Source of the DNA: Anaerostipes sp.
GTDB taxonomy: Bacteria; Bacillota; Clostridia; Lachnospirales; Lachnospiraceae
Reading direction: 5' to 3'
Length of the DNA: 64,000 bases
NCBI RefSeq assembly: GCF_018381315.1
Contig: NZ_JAGZSD010000017.1
Span: 1 to 64,000, forward strand
In this document: positions 56,883 to 64,000 of the stretch, in pieces
How the letters are laid out: every line of letters starts with the position of its first letter
Position numbering within the stretch: position 1 is the first letter of the stretch
Translations under genes and position numbers: made by a program
Notes under the pieces: model-generated
Told to the model about the DNA's origin: nothing
Databases searched by the model: none
Seen by the model: only the letters and a program-made list of their open reading frames with translations

Positions 56883-57773
56883 ATGAACCAAAGTACAAAA
56901 GGTGTGATTTTTACTATGGCCGGAGGGATTTTCTGGGGGATCTCCGGTATCATTGGGAAATATTTATTTGATCAGAAGGAACTGACGGCTGTGTGGCTGG
57001 TAACGCTGAGGCTGCTGTCAGCAGGCTTTTTGATGCTTTTATTTGCAGCAGTTCAGAAAAAGGGAAGGATCTTTCGTGTGTGGAAGAAGAAAAAGACGGC
57101 AGTAAGTCAGCTGGTTTTTTGCCTCTTTGGAATGACAGCCTGCCAGATGTCTTATTTTCTTGCCATTCAGTATTCAAATCCCGGAACTGCCACTGTACTG
57201 CAGTATATTGCCCCTGCAATTATTATGCTGTTTTGTCTGGCAGTGGAGAAACGCCGGCCCAAGCGTCTGGAGGTTATTGTGCTGTTCTGTGTGATAGCCG
57301 GGGTTTTCCTTTTGGCAACCCATGGAGATCCGGGAAGTCTGACTATGACAGGCAGAGCACTGTTCTGGGGGCTTTTTGCCGCTGCGGCATTGGCTGTCTA
57401 TAACATTCAGCCGGAAAAGCTGCTGGAAGAGTTCGGCTCCCTGGAGACTGTGGGATGGGGCATGTTTGTAGGAGGAGTTCTTATGGTTCCCGCCGTTGGA
57501 TTCTGGAATGTGCCGGGGATCTGGGACGGAAGAACCGTGCTTATGACACTGTGTGTCATTATCTTCGGAACCGTTATTCCTTTCGGCTGCTACCTGGAAG
57601 GAGTCCGTCTGCTGGGGCCGGTCAGGGCCAGCATGTTTGCATGCGTGGAACCATTGGTGGCGGCTGTCATGTCGGTTATTCTGCTGGGAGAGATTTTCGG
57701 CGGCATGGATATTCTTGGTTTTGCACTCATTCTTGGAGGTGTCACATCACTGGCTGTTTTTGACCGGAATTAA
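56883..57773 (+). CDS. EamA/DMT-family transporter
   Basis: A 296-residue drug/metabolite superfamily transporter with ten predicted helices and two EamA repeats (first from IFTMAGGIFWGISGIIGKYLF, second from GRALFWGLFAAAALAVYNI). Members export amino acids, nucleobases or small metabolites. The substrate is not known. ATG 56883 sits nine bases after AGAAAGG. Its promoter appears to be carried by the family C repeat. It converges, five bases apart, on a frameshifted LysR regulator gene. Confidence 0.87.
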   Translation: MNQSTKGVIFTMAGGIFWGISGIIGKYLFDQKELTAVWLVTLRLLSAGFLMLLFAAVQKKGRIFRVWKKKKTAVSQLVFCLFGMTACQMSYFLAIQYSNPGTATVLQYIAPAIIMLFCLAVEKRRPKRLEVIVLFCVIAGVFLLATHGDPGSLTMTGRALFWGLFAAAALAVYNIQPEKLLEEFGSLETVGWGMFVGGVLMVPAVGFWNVPGIWDGRTVLMTLCVIIFGTVIPFGCYLEGVRLLGPVRASMFACVEPLVAAVMSVILLGEIFGGMDILGFALILGGVTSLAVFDRN

Positions 57774-57778
57774 AAAAC

Positions 57779-58635
57779 TTACACTGCCGGGCCGGAACCG
57801 TTTTTGGAATGCGGAAGAAGCTGTTTCAATGACATGACCTGAGGATTTTCAGGGATATGATCGGGGACCAGAAGCCGGATGGAAGCGGAAGGGCAGCCGG
57901 TGAGAGGAAACATGCGGATTCCTTTTTTCCCTTCTGCTGTATGTTTAGGAAGCAGTGATATTCCCATTCCCAGCGCAGCTGCATTTAAGATTCCTTCCGG
58001 GTGTCGTATTCAAAAACTTTTGAACTTTTGAGCTGTCTGGATGAAATCTGATCAAACAGTATTTTACGGTAAGGACAGCCTGGTATATTGTTGGTGATAA
58101 CCGGAAAACTCCATGCATCCTCAATACTTTTGCATGTCTGGGGTGCGATCAGTACAAGTTCCTCTTTTAACCGGAGTATTTCTTTGGAATTTGCAAACCT
58201 GTGGGAGGAATTTGTCAGAATACAGTCTGATTTACCCAGAAGCAGATCGTTTTCTAATTTCTCCTGTGTGCCGGTATTGACAGATACGTCGGTCACCGGA
58301 TATTTTGTCTGGTAAAGCATTAAGTATTCAGGCAGAAAATAACCGGCAATGGTCTGTGTAGTACCGATCTTTAATGTTTTTGCTGCTGAAAGAGATTGTT
58401 CTGCCTCGTTTAGCAGAGCTGCAACTTTGTCAGCATAAGCCAGAAGATGTTCACCGTCCCTGGTCAAGGAGACTCCTTTATTATGCCGCACAAAGAGTTC
58501 TGTATTCAGCTCAGCTTCCAGTTTTTTGATATGGGCAGTTACATTAGACTGAACATAACCAAGGTTTTTGGATGCTTTTGAGATAGACCGGGCATATGCC
58601 GCCTCTCTGAAAATTTTTAAGTCTGTGCTTTCCAT
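57779..58635 (-). pseudogene. LysR-family regulator, frameshifted
   Basis: The first 216 codons (58635 down to 57985) give a good LysR start: HTH ISKASKNLGYVQSNVTAHIKKLE, then LKIGTTQTIAGYFLPEYL and a substrate-binding domain up to KSSKVFEYDTRKES-stop. The missing end continues in another frame: EGILNAAALGMGISLLPKH down to the stop at 57779. Restoring one base near 57999-58004 would rejoin them and give a full-length protein of about 285 residues. It may be a true inactivating mutation or a sequencing error. It diverges from the DUF4865 gene, a usual neighbour of such regulators. Confidence 0.8.
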
Positions 58636-58755
58636 TATAGTTTCCTTTCCCTATCATTTTGACTGATGGCAGATCTCATTTTTTCCTATTATACATGTAC
58701 GGAACAGCTCTGTATAATGAAAATATCAGAAAAATGCTGATAAGGAGGAAAAAGA

Positions 58756-59292
58756 ATGACAGTTATGCAGTATAAAATATCTCTGCCCTCAGATTACGAC
58801 ATGGAGAAAATCAGGCAGAGGATCAAAGAAAACGGGTTTAAGACAGATGGATTTCCTGACTTGATATTCAAAGCATATTTAGTTTCCCAAAAAGGCCGCT
58901 GCGGTTCTTTCTGCAATGAATATGCTCCCCTGTATTTGTGGAATGACGCTGAAGGTATGAATAAATTTATTTTCCGCGGATTTTATGATAATATTCTGGA
59001 TTCTTTCGGATGGCAGAAAATCCATACCGGAATCCCATTTCACTTTGAACTGGGTAAAAATTTTTCACAGTCTGCTTGTGTGCTGGAATACAAGAAAGCA
59101 ATCCCGGAAACGGAAAAGATGACAGAACTTTCTTATTCGCTGAATCTGTCTGGAAGTACTGGAAAAATGCTGATCTATGATCCTGAAAAATGGGAAAGCA
59201 CAGAATATTATTTTTTTGAGGCACCGCCTGAAATGGTGTCTGGCGCAAAGCTTTATCAAGTTCTTCATATTTCCCGGCAGAATGGCAAGTAA
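58756..59292 (+). CDS. DUF4865 family protein
   Basis: A 178-residue protein of a small uncharacterised family. The start VMQYKISLPSDYDMEKIRQRI with KTDGFPDLIFKAYLV is characteristic, and NEYAPLYLWNDAEGMNKFIFRGFYDNIL follows. No catalytic motif or membrane segment is seen. It probably binds a small molecule, perhaps as a monooxygenase-like or NTF2-like fold, but this is a guess. Such genes are commonly next to LysR regulators, as here with the divergent frameshifted LysR gene. AAGGAGG precedes the ATG. Confidence 0.75.
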   Translation: MTVMQYKISLPSDYDMEKIRQRIKENGFKTDGFPDLIFKAYLVSQKGRCGSFCNEYAPLYLWNDAEGMNKFIFRGFYDNILDSFGWQKIHTGIPFHFELGKNFSQSACVLEYKKAIPETEKMTELSYSLNLSGSTGKMLIYDPEKWESTEYYFFEAPPEMVSGAKLYQVLHISRQNGK

Positions 59293-59342
59293 ACAAAGCC
59301 TCCGGCTGTTTTGGTAAAAAACTCAAAAATACGGTGAAATTG

Positions 59343-59371
59343 TTGGATGTATTTATGCAATGTGCTATAAT
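59343..59371 (+). promoter_or_regulatory. Promoter of glpK
   Basis: TTGGAT (59343-59348), 17-base spacer, TATAAT (59366-59371). Confidence 0.5.
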
Positions 59372-59428
59372 AAATCAGATAAAAAGTCCAAAAGCTTAGT
59401 GGGACATAGGAGATTCAAGGAGGGCATT

Positions 59429-60925
59429 ATGGAGAAATACATTATGGCGCTGGATGCGGGGACAACGAGCAACCGGTGTATTCTGTTTAATAAAAACGGA
59501 GAGATCTGCAGTGTAGCGCAGAAAGAGTTTACCCAGATCTTTCCCAATCCGGGCTGGGTGGAGCATGACGCCAGTGAGATCTGGTCAACACAGCTGGGGG
59601 TAGCAGTGGAAGCCATGCAGAAGCTTGGTGTCACAGCAGAGCAGATTGCAGCCATCGGCATTACCAACCAGAGAGAGACGACAATTCTGTGGGACAAAGA
59701 GACAGGAGAGCCGATTTACAACGCCATTGTCTGGCAGTGCCGCAGGACTTCAGAGTTCTGCGATTCCCTGAAGGAACAGGGGCTTGAGGGTAAGATCCGG
59801 GAAAAGACCGGGCTGATCATTGATGCCTATTTTTCGGGGACAAAGGTGAAGTGGATACTGGATCACGTAGAAGGAGCCAGAGAAAAGGCTGAAAAGGGTG
59901 AGATCCTGTTCGGCACTGTGGAGACATGGCTTATATGGAAACTGACCAAGGGCAAAGTTCATGTGACAGACTACTCCAATGCATCCAGGACGATGCTTTT
60001 CAATATCAAGGATCTTACATGGGATAAAGAAATTCTTGATATTCTTGATATTCCGGAGGCTATGCTTCCCAAGCCTGTACCGTCAAGCCAGATTTACGGA
60101 GAGTCTCATCCGTCCTATTTCGGAGCTGCAGTCCCAATTGCGGGAGCCGCAGGAGACCAGCAGGCTGCATTGTTCGGCCAGACCTGCTTTAAGGCGGGGG
60201 AGGCAAAGAATACATACGGCACAGGCGGGTTCCTGCTGATGAACACCGGACAGATGCCGGTGGATTCCCAGCATGGGCTTTTGACAACGATTGCCTGGGG
60301 CCTTGACGGCAAGGTAGATTATGCTTTGGAGGGGTCTATTTTTGTGGCGGGTGCTGCCATCCAATGGCTGCGGGATGAGTTAAAGCTCATTGATTCCTCA
60401 CAGGATTCTGAGTATATGGCCCAAAAGGTTAAGGACAGCAACGGCTGCTATGTGGTGCCGGCTTTTACAGGGCTTGGGGCGCCTCATTGGGATCAGTATG
60501 CCAGAGGTACCATCTTAGGCATCACCAGAGGAGTCAACAAGTGCCATATTATCCGTGCAACATTGGAGTCACTGGCTTTTCAGGTCAACGATGTACTCAA
60601 AGCCATGGAGGCTGACGGAGGCATCCGTTTAAGTTCCCTTAAGGTGGACGGCGGAGCCAGCCAGAATAATCTGCTGATGCAGATGCAGGCTGATATCAGC
60701 GGGGCACCAGTAAAACGGCCTGGATGTGTGGAGACAACAGCCATGGGGGCAGCTTATCTGGCAGGGCTTGCAGTAGGTTATTGGAAGAGCAAAGAAGAGC
60801 TTGCAAAGAACCTGGATATCGACCGTGTATTTGAACCGCAGATCAGCAGTGAGGAGAGAGAAAAGAAAGTATCCGGATGGAAACGGGCCGTGCGCTATTC
60901 CTATGGATGGGCAAAAGAAGAATAA
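59429..60925 (+). CDS. glpK: Glycerol kinase
   Basis: Phosphorylates glycerol to sn-glycerol 3-phosphate with ATP. The 498 residues are full length for the FGGY family: ALDAGTTSNRCILF, GWVEHDASEIW, GITNQRETTILWD, VDGGASQNNLLMQMQADI and ETTAMGAAYLAGLAVGYW. AAGGAGG lies before ATG 59429; the frame extends to 59360 without a site. No glpF or glpD gene is next to it. Glycerol may come from the aldolase and aldehyde reductase routes elsewhere in the window, though that is only inference. Confidence 0.93.
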   Translation: MEKYIMALDAGTTSNRCILFNKNGEICSVAQKEFTQIFPNPGWVEHDASEIWSTQLGVAVEAMQKLGVTAEQIAAIGITNQRETTILWDKETGEPIYNAIVWQCRRTSEFCDSLKEQGLEGKIREKTGLIIDAYFSGTKVKWILDHVEGAREKAEKGEILFGTVETWLIWKLTKGKVHVTDYSNASRTMLFNIKDLTWDKEILDILDIPEAMLPKPVPSSQIYGESHPSYFGAAVPIAGAAGDQQAALFGQTCFKAGEAKNTYGTGGFLLMNTGQMPVDSQHGLLTTIAWGLDGKVDYALEGSIFVAGAAIQWLRDELKLIDSSQDSEYMAQKVKDSNGCYVVPAFTGLGAPHWDQYARGTILGITRGVNKCHIIRATLESLAFQVNDVLKAMEADGGIRLSSLKVDGGASQNNLLMQMQADISGAPVKRPGCVETTAMGAAYLAGLAVGYWKSKEELAKNLDIDRVFEPQISSEEREKKVSGWKRAVRYSYGWAKEE

Positions 60926-60930
60926 AGGCC

Positions 60931-60966
60931 AGTCCGCCAATGCCGAAATGGTATTGGTGGACTTTA
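60931..60966 (+). terminator. Hairpin after glpK, probable terminator
   Basis: AGTCCGCCAATGCC (60931-60944) pairs with GGTATTGGTGGACT (60950-60963), two pairs being G-U, followed by TTAT. The T-tail is short. A second small hairpin, ATTGG-TCATG-CCAAT, follows at 60974-60988. Confidence 0.5.
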
Positions 60967-61019
60967 TGCCAAAATTGGTCATGCCAATAGGAAAAAATTT
61001 GTTGGAAACATAAAAAAGA

Positions 61020-61050
61020 TTGACTTAGAGTGAGCTCCAGGTGATATAGT
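61020..61050 (+). promoter_or_regulatory. MerR-type promoter of the second aldo/keto reductase
   Basis: TTGACT (61020-61025), a 19-base spacer with the dyad GAGTGAGCTC, then TATAGT (61045-61050). It is nearly the same sequence as the promoter at 47565-47595. Confidence 0.72.
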
Positions 61051-61117
61051 AAACTCAGGAGCGCAGGTAAATCTGTGCAGTTACAGTTGGAACCGGCAAA
61101 AGGAGGATATCAAAGGT

Positions 61118-62236
61118 ATGGAACAGAAAAAATTAGGATTTGGTTTTATGAGACTTCCGCTGACGGATCAGGATGACGCAAAGAGTATTGACATGAAACA
61201 GGTCTGTCAGATGGCAGATTCATTTTTGGAGCAGGGTTTTACATATTTTGATACGGCCTATATGTATCATGATTTTACCAGTGAGACTGCACTCAGGGAA
61301 GCGCTGGTAAAACGGCACCCCAGAGAGTCTTTTACAGTAGCCGATAAAATGCCGACAATGTTTTTAAAACAGGAAGAAGATCTGGAGCGGATCTTTAGCG
61401 AACAGCTTGAAAAATGCGGGGTGGATTATTTTGACTACTATCTTCTGCACAATCTGGGAGTAAAGCATTATGCTATTGCAGAAAAATTTAATGCCTTTGC
61501 TTTCATTCAGAAGAAAAAAGAGGAAGGAAAGATCAAAAAAATAGGATTTTCCTTCCATGATACGGCAGACGTGCTGGATCAGATTTTAAGTGACCATCCG
61601 GAAGTGGACTTCGTACAGCTGCAGATCAATTATCTGGACTGGGAGAATGAGAGCATCCAGTCCCGGAAATGTTACGAGACAGCAGTGAAGCACAAGAAAC
61701 CGGTGATCGTCATGGAGCCGGTAAAAGGAGGTACATTGGCGGATATTCCAAGAGAGGCAGAGCAGCTTTTCAAGGAAGCACATCCGGATTTATCGGTTCC
61801 TTCCTGGGCCGTGCGCTTTGCAGCCAGCCATGACAATGTGATGATGGTGCTGAGCGGAATGTCTTCCATGGAACAGCTGCTGGACAATACCGGATATATG
61901 AAAGAATTCCGGCCGCTGAACCGGGAGGAGCACCAGATCATCGAAAAGGCAGTTGAAATCATCAATAATTCTATTGAGATTCCGTGTACAGCATGCCAGT
62001 ATTGTGTGGACGGATGTCCCAAAAACATTGCCATTCCAAATTATTTTGCCCTGTATAACGCAGAGATTCAGGCAATGAATAAAGGATTTTCCACGCAGGG
62101 TGTGTATTACAGCAATTATACAAAAACATATGGAAAGGCTTCGGACTGTATTGGATGCAGAAAATGTGAGAACAGCTGTCCGCAGCACATTGAAATAACA
62201 AAATGGCTTGCAAAGGTTGCCCGGACATTTGAATAA
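61118..62236 (+). CDS. Aldo/keto reductase with 4Fe-4S domain (second copy)
   Basis: A 372-residue enzyme with an aldo/keto reductase barrel (LGFGFMRLPLTD, YFDTAYMYHDFTSE with the catalytic tyrosine region, VDYFDYYLLHNLG, PVIVMEPVKGGTLA) and two C-terminal cysteine clusters, CTACQYCVDGCPKN and CIGCRKCENSCPQH, for 4Fe-4S clusters. It is the same general type as 47650-48798 but not closely alike. AGGAGG precedes the ATG. larB starts 27 bases after its stop, so a shared transcript from the MerR-type promoter is likely. The substrate is unknown. Confidence 0.87.
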   Translation: MEQKKLGFGFMRLPLTDQDDAKSIDMKQVCQMADSFLEQGFTYFDTAYMYHDFTSETALREALVKRHPRESFTVADKMPTMFLKQEEDLERIFSEQLEKCGVDYFDYYLLHNLGVKHYAIAEKFNAFAFIQKKKEEGKIKKIGFSFHDTADVLDQILSDHPEVDFVQLQINYLDWENESIQSRKCYETAVKHKKPVIVMEPVKGGTLADIPREAEQLFKEAHPDLSVPSWAVRFAASHDNVMMVLSGMSSMEQLLDNTGYMKEFRPLNREEHQIIEKAVEIINNSIEIPCTACQYCVDGCPKNIAIPNYFALYNAEIQAMNKGFSTQGVYYSNYTKTYGKASDCIGCRKCENSCPQHIEITKWLAKVARTFE

Positions 62237-62263
62237 AGATTAGAGAGTAAGGAGTGCACAGCG

Positions 62264-63010
62264 ATGGAAGCACATGAGATTTTAGAAAAAGTAAAACAGG
62301 GGGAGATGTCCGTCGGGGAGGCAGAAGCCTTTTTCCGCAGACAGCCTTTTGAAGATATGGGGTATGCAAAACTGGATACCCACCGGAAAATGAGAAATGG
62401 GGCAGCCGAGGTGGTGTTCTGCAGCGGCAAGTCTGATGAACATCTGGTCAGCATTTTTCAGAGACTTTGGGAACAGGACGGAGAGGTTCTTGGTACAAGG
62501 GCTTCCGAAAGCCAGTATGAATTGGTGAAGCAGAAGCTTCCGCAGATACAGTATGATCCGGTGTCCCATATTCTTAAGATTGAAAAACCGGATAAGGAGA
62601 GAATTGGAAAAATTGCCGTCTGTACGGCAGGGACAGCGGACATTTCAGTTGCGGAGGAAGCGGCACAGACGGCAGAATATCTTGGCAGCCGGGTGGAGCG
62701 CATCTATGATGTGGGAGTCAGCGGCCTTCACCGTCTTTTGTCCCGTCTGGATGTGATCCAGAGCGCAAACTGTGTGGTTGCAGCGGCAGGTATGGAAGGT
62801 GCTTTGGCCAGCGTCATCGGAGGCCTTGTCGATAAGCCGGTGATTGCAGTGCCGACATCGGTGGGCTACGGCGCCAATATGCATGGGATCTCTGCTCTGC
62901 TTACCATGATCAATTCATGTGCCAACGGCATTGCAGTTGTAAATATTGACAATGGATACGGTGCCGGCTATATGGCATCGCAGATCAACAGACTGGGGGA
63001 AAGGAAATGA
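62264..63010 (+). CDS. larB: Pyridinium-3,5-bisthiocarboxylate synthesis protein LarB
   Basis: First enzyme of nickel-pincer nucleotide cofactor synthesis: it carboxylates and hydrolyses nicotinic acid adenine dinucleotide. The 248 residues match LarB, with an AIR carboxylase-like C-terminal domain (VCTAGTADISVAEEAAQTAEYLG, GVSGLHRLL, VAAAGMEGALASVIGGLVDKPVIAVPTSVGYGA in parts, CANGIAVVNIDNGYGA). Its TGA overlaps the larC ATG. The cofactor serves lactate racemase LarA and relatives. larE and larA are not in the window. Confidence 0.9.
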   Translation: MEAHEILEKVKQGEMSVGEAEAFFRRQPFEDMGYAKLDTHRKMRNGAAEVVFCSGKSDEHLVSIFQRLWEQDGEVLGTRASESQYELVKQKLPQIQYDPVSHILKIEKPDKERIGKIAVCTAGTADISVAEEAAQTAEYLGSRVERIYDVGVSGLHRLLSRLDVIQSANCVVAAAGMEGALASVIGGLVDKPVIAVPTSVGYGANMHGISALLTMINSCANGIAVVNIDNGYGAGYMASQINRLGERK

Positions 63011-64000
63011 ATGGGACACTTTATTTAGAATGCTACTCCGGCATCAGCGGAGATATGATGACAGCTGCGCTGCTGGATCTGGGAGCAGATGAGAAAGTAC
63101 TGAAAGATGCACTGGCAAGCCTTCCTGTGAGGGGGTTTGAAACTAAGATCAGCCGGGTTACAAAGGCAGGGCTGGATGCCTGTGATTTTGCTGTGTTCCT
63201 GGATGAGAACCATGAAAATCACGACCATGATATGGAATATCTGCACGGAGATGCTCATGGACACGGACACAGTCATACCCATATGCACACACACGGACAT
63301 GAACATCATACGCATGATCATGGCCACGAACACAGGGGTCTGCCGGAGATTCTTGAAATCCTCGGGCAGGCAAAGATGACAGAAGGTGCCAGGGATACAG
63401 CAGTGCGGATCTTTGAGATTCTTGCGGAAGCAGAGGCAGAGGCCCACGGGACTGTGCCGGATCAGGTTCATTTCCATGAAGTTGGAGCGGTTGATTCGAT
63501 TGTGGATATTACAGCGGCGGCAGTCTGTCTGGACAACTTACAGATCAGTAAGGTTATCATTCCGGTACTGTACGAGGGAACCGGTACGGTACGCTGCCAG
63601 CACGGGGTCATTCCTGTACCGGTGCCTGCAGTTGCTGCTGTTGCCAGAAAACACGGGCTTTCTCTGCATATGACAGAGAGCCGGGGAGAGTTTGTCACAC
63701 CTACCGGAGCAGCCATTGCGGCGGCAGTGCGGACTTCTGCTCATCTTCCGGAGCGGTTTGTGATTGAAAAAACAGGAATCGGAGCGGGAAAGAGAAAGTA
63801 TGAACGGCCGAGCCTGCTGCGGGCTATGATCATCAGAGAAGCCGGACAGGGCAGTGCCGGTGATTTCATTTACAAACTGGAAACGAATATAGATGACTGT
63901 ACAGGAGAAGCCCTGGGTTATGTGATGGAGAGGCTCATGGAGGCCGGAGCCAGAGATGTCCACTATCTTCCGGTGTTTATGAAAAAGAACCGTCCTGCAT
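63007..64000 (+). CDS. larC: Nickel insertion protein LarC (partial, runs off the window)
   Basis: Inserts nickel into the pincer cofactor using CTP. The frame opens at ATG 63007 (overlapping larB by four bases) and stays open to the window end, 331 codons. The start LYLECYSGISGDMMTAALLDLGA is the LarC signature, with VHFHEVGAVDSIVDI and GEFVTPTGAAIAA following. A histidine-rich stretch at about residues 66-105 (HGHGHSHTHMHTHGHEHHTH and on) is a likely nickel store. In Lactobacillus plantarum larC needs a programmed frameshift between two parts. No shift is needed here up to the edge. Confidence 0.9.
   Translation, partial: MNGTLYLECYSGISGDMMTAALLDLGADEKVLKDALASLPVRGFETKISRVTKAGLDACDFAVFLDENHENHDHDMEYLHGDAHGHGHSHTHMHTHGHEHHTHDHGHEHRGLPEILEILGQAKMTEGARDTAVRIFEILAEAEAEAHGTVPDQVHFHEVGAVDSIVDITAAAVCLDNLQISKVIIPVLYEGTGTVRCQHGVIPVPVPAVAAVARKHGLSLHMTESRGEFVTPTGAAIAAAVRTSAHLPERFVIEKTGIGAGKRKYERPSLLRAMIIREAGQGSAGDFIYKLETNIDDCTGEALGYVMERLMEAGARDVHYLPVFMKKNRPA

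Noticed and set aside
1..64000. tRNA, rRNA, CRISPR arrays, intact transposases or phage genes
   Set aside because: I looked for their usual signatures and saw none. Short tRNA genes could still be missed by eye.

Overview
The window looks like a chromosomal stretch of a low-to-mid GC, gut-type Firmicute, most likely a member of the Lachnospiraceae. Grounds are protein-level resemblance, strong AGGAGG ribosome binding sites, many PTS sugar operons, fermentative enzymes (glycyl radical enzyme, iron alcohol dehydrogenase, oxygen-labile serine dehydratase) and nickel-pincer genes larB/larC. The polyol-heavy gene set would suit an Anaerostipes-like organism, but that is a guess. No rRNA, tRNA, CRISPR array, prophage or intact insertion sequence was seen.

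Layout. 1-5475: the end of a fibronectin-type III surface protein, intergenic repeats, a membrane diguanylate cyclase, a TrmB regulator coupled to lysA, and SorC and AraC regulators. 5530-13361: deoC (minus strand), then a glucitol-type PTS operon (SorC regulator, gutM, srlA, split srlE, srlB, sorbose-1-phosphate-reductase-like enzyme), followed by a class II aldolase and an iron alcohol dehydrogenase. 13555-23626: a PRD-domain regulator with an ascorbate-type PTS, then a mannose-family PTS with a fused IIC-IID protein, two GatD-like dehydrogenases, an AlsE-like epimerase and a hexulose-phosphate isomerase. This reads as a rare-hexitol or rare-ketose catabolic island. 23891-30056: serine dehydratase and a BceRS-BceAB peptide-resistance module. 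30061-34879: GatY-like aldolase, RpiR regulator, 1-phosphofructokinase-like kinase and fructose-type PTS, tied together by a shared palindrome. 34940-38517: a minus-strand cell-envelope operon. 38813-41807: DeoR regulator diverging from a P-loop kinase and a second sorbose-1-phosphate-reductase-like gene. 42171-44879: pabA, pabB, pabC. 45029-49922: a sensor diguanylate cyclase, a ferredoxin-type aldo/keto reductase and a phosphoesterase. 50537-55736: a class M sirtuin and a zinc macrodomain hydrolase with a glycyl radical enzyme and fructose-6-phosphate aldolase between them. 55879-64000: phospholipase C-like protein, EamA transporter, frameshifted LysR gene, DUF4865 protein, glpK, second aldo/keto reductase, larB and the start of larC.

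How it works together. Most of the window brings polyols and ketoses in as phosphates and channels them to fructose 6-phosphate or triose phosphates through dehydrogenases, epimerases and aldolases. Each block has its own regulator, and several have readable operators.

The most unusual material is intergenic. Three short repeat families (called A, B and C here) each occur twice, and one copy of all three lies end to end at 56567-56852. Family A is a 17-bp stem whose two copies differ by three compensatory base-pair changes, which points to a conserved RNA structure. Family C carries a promoter-like -35/-10 pair in front of two different genes.
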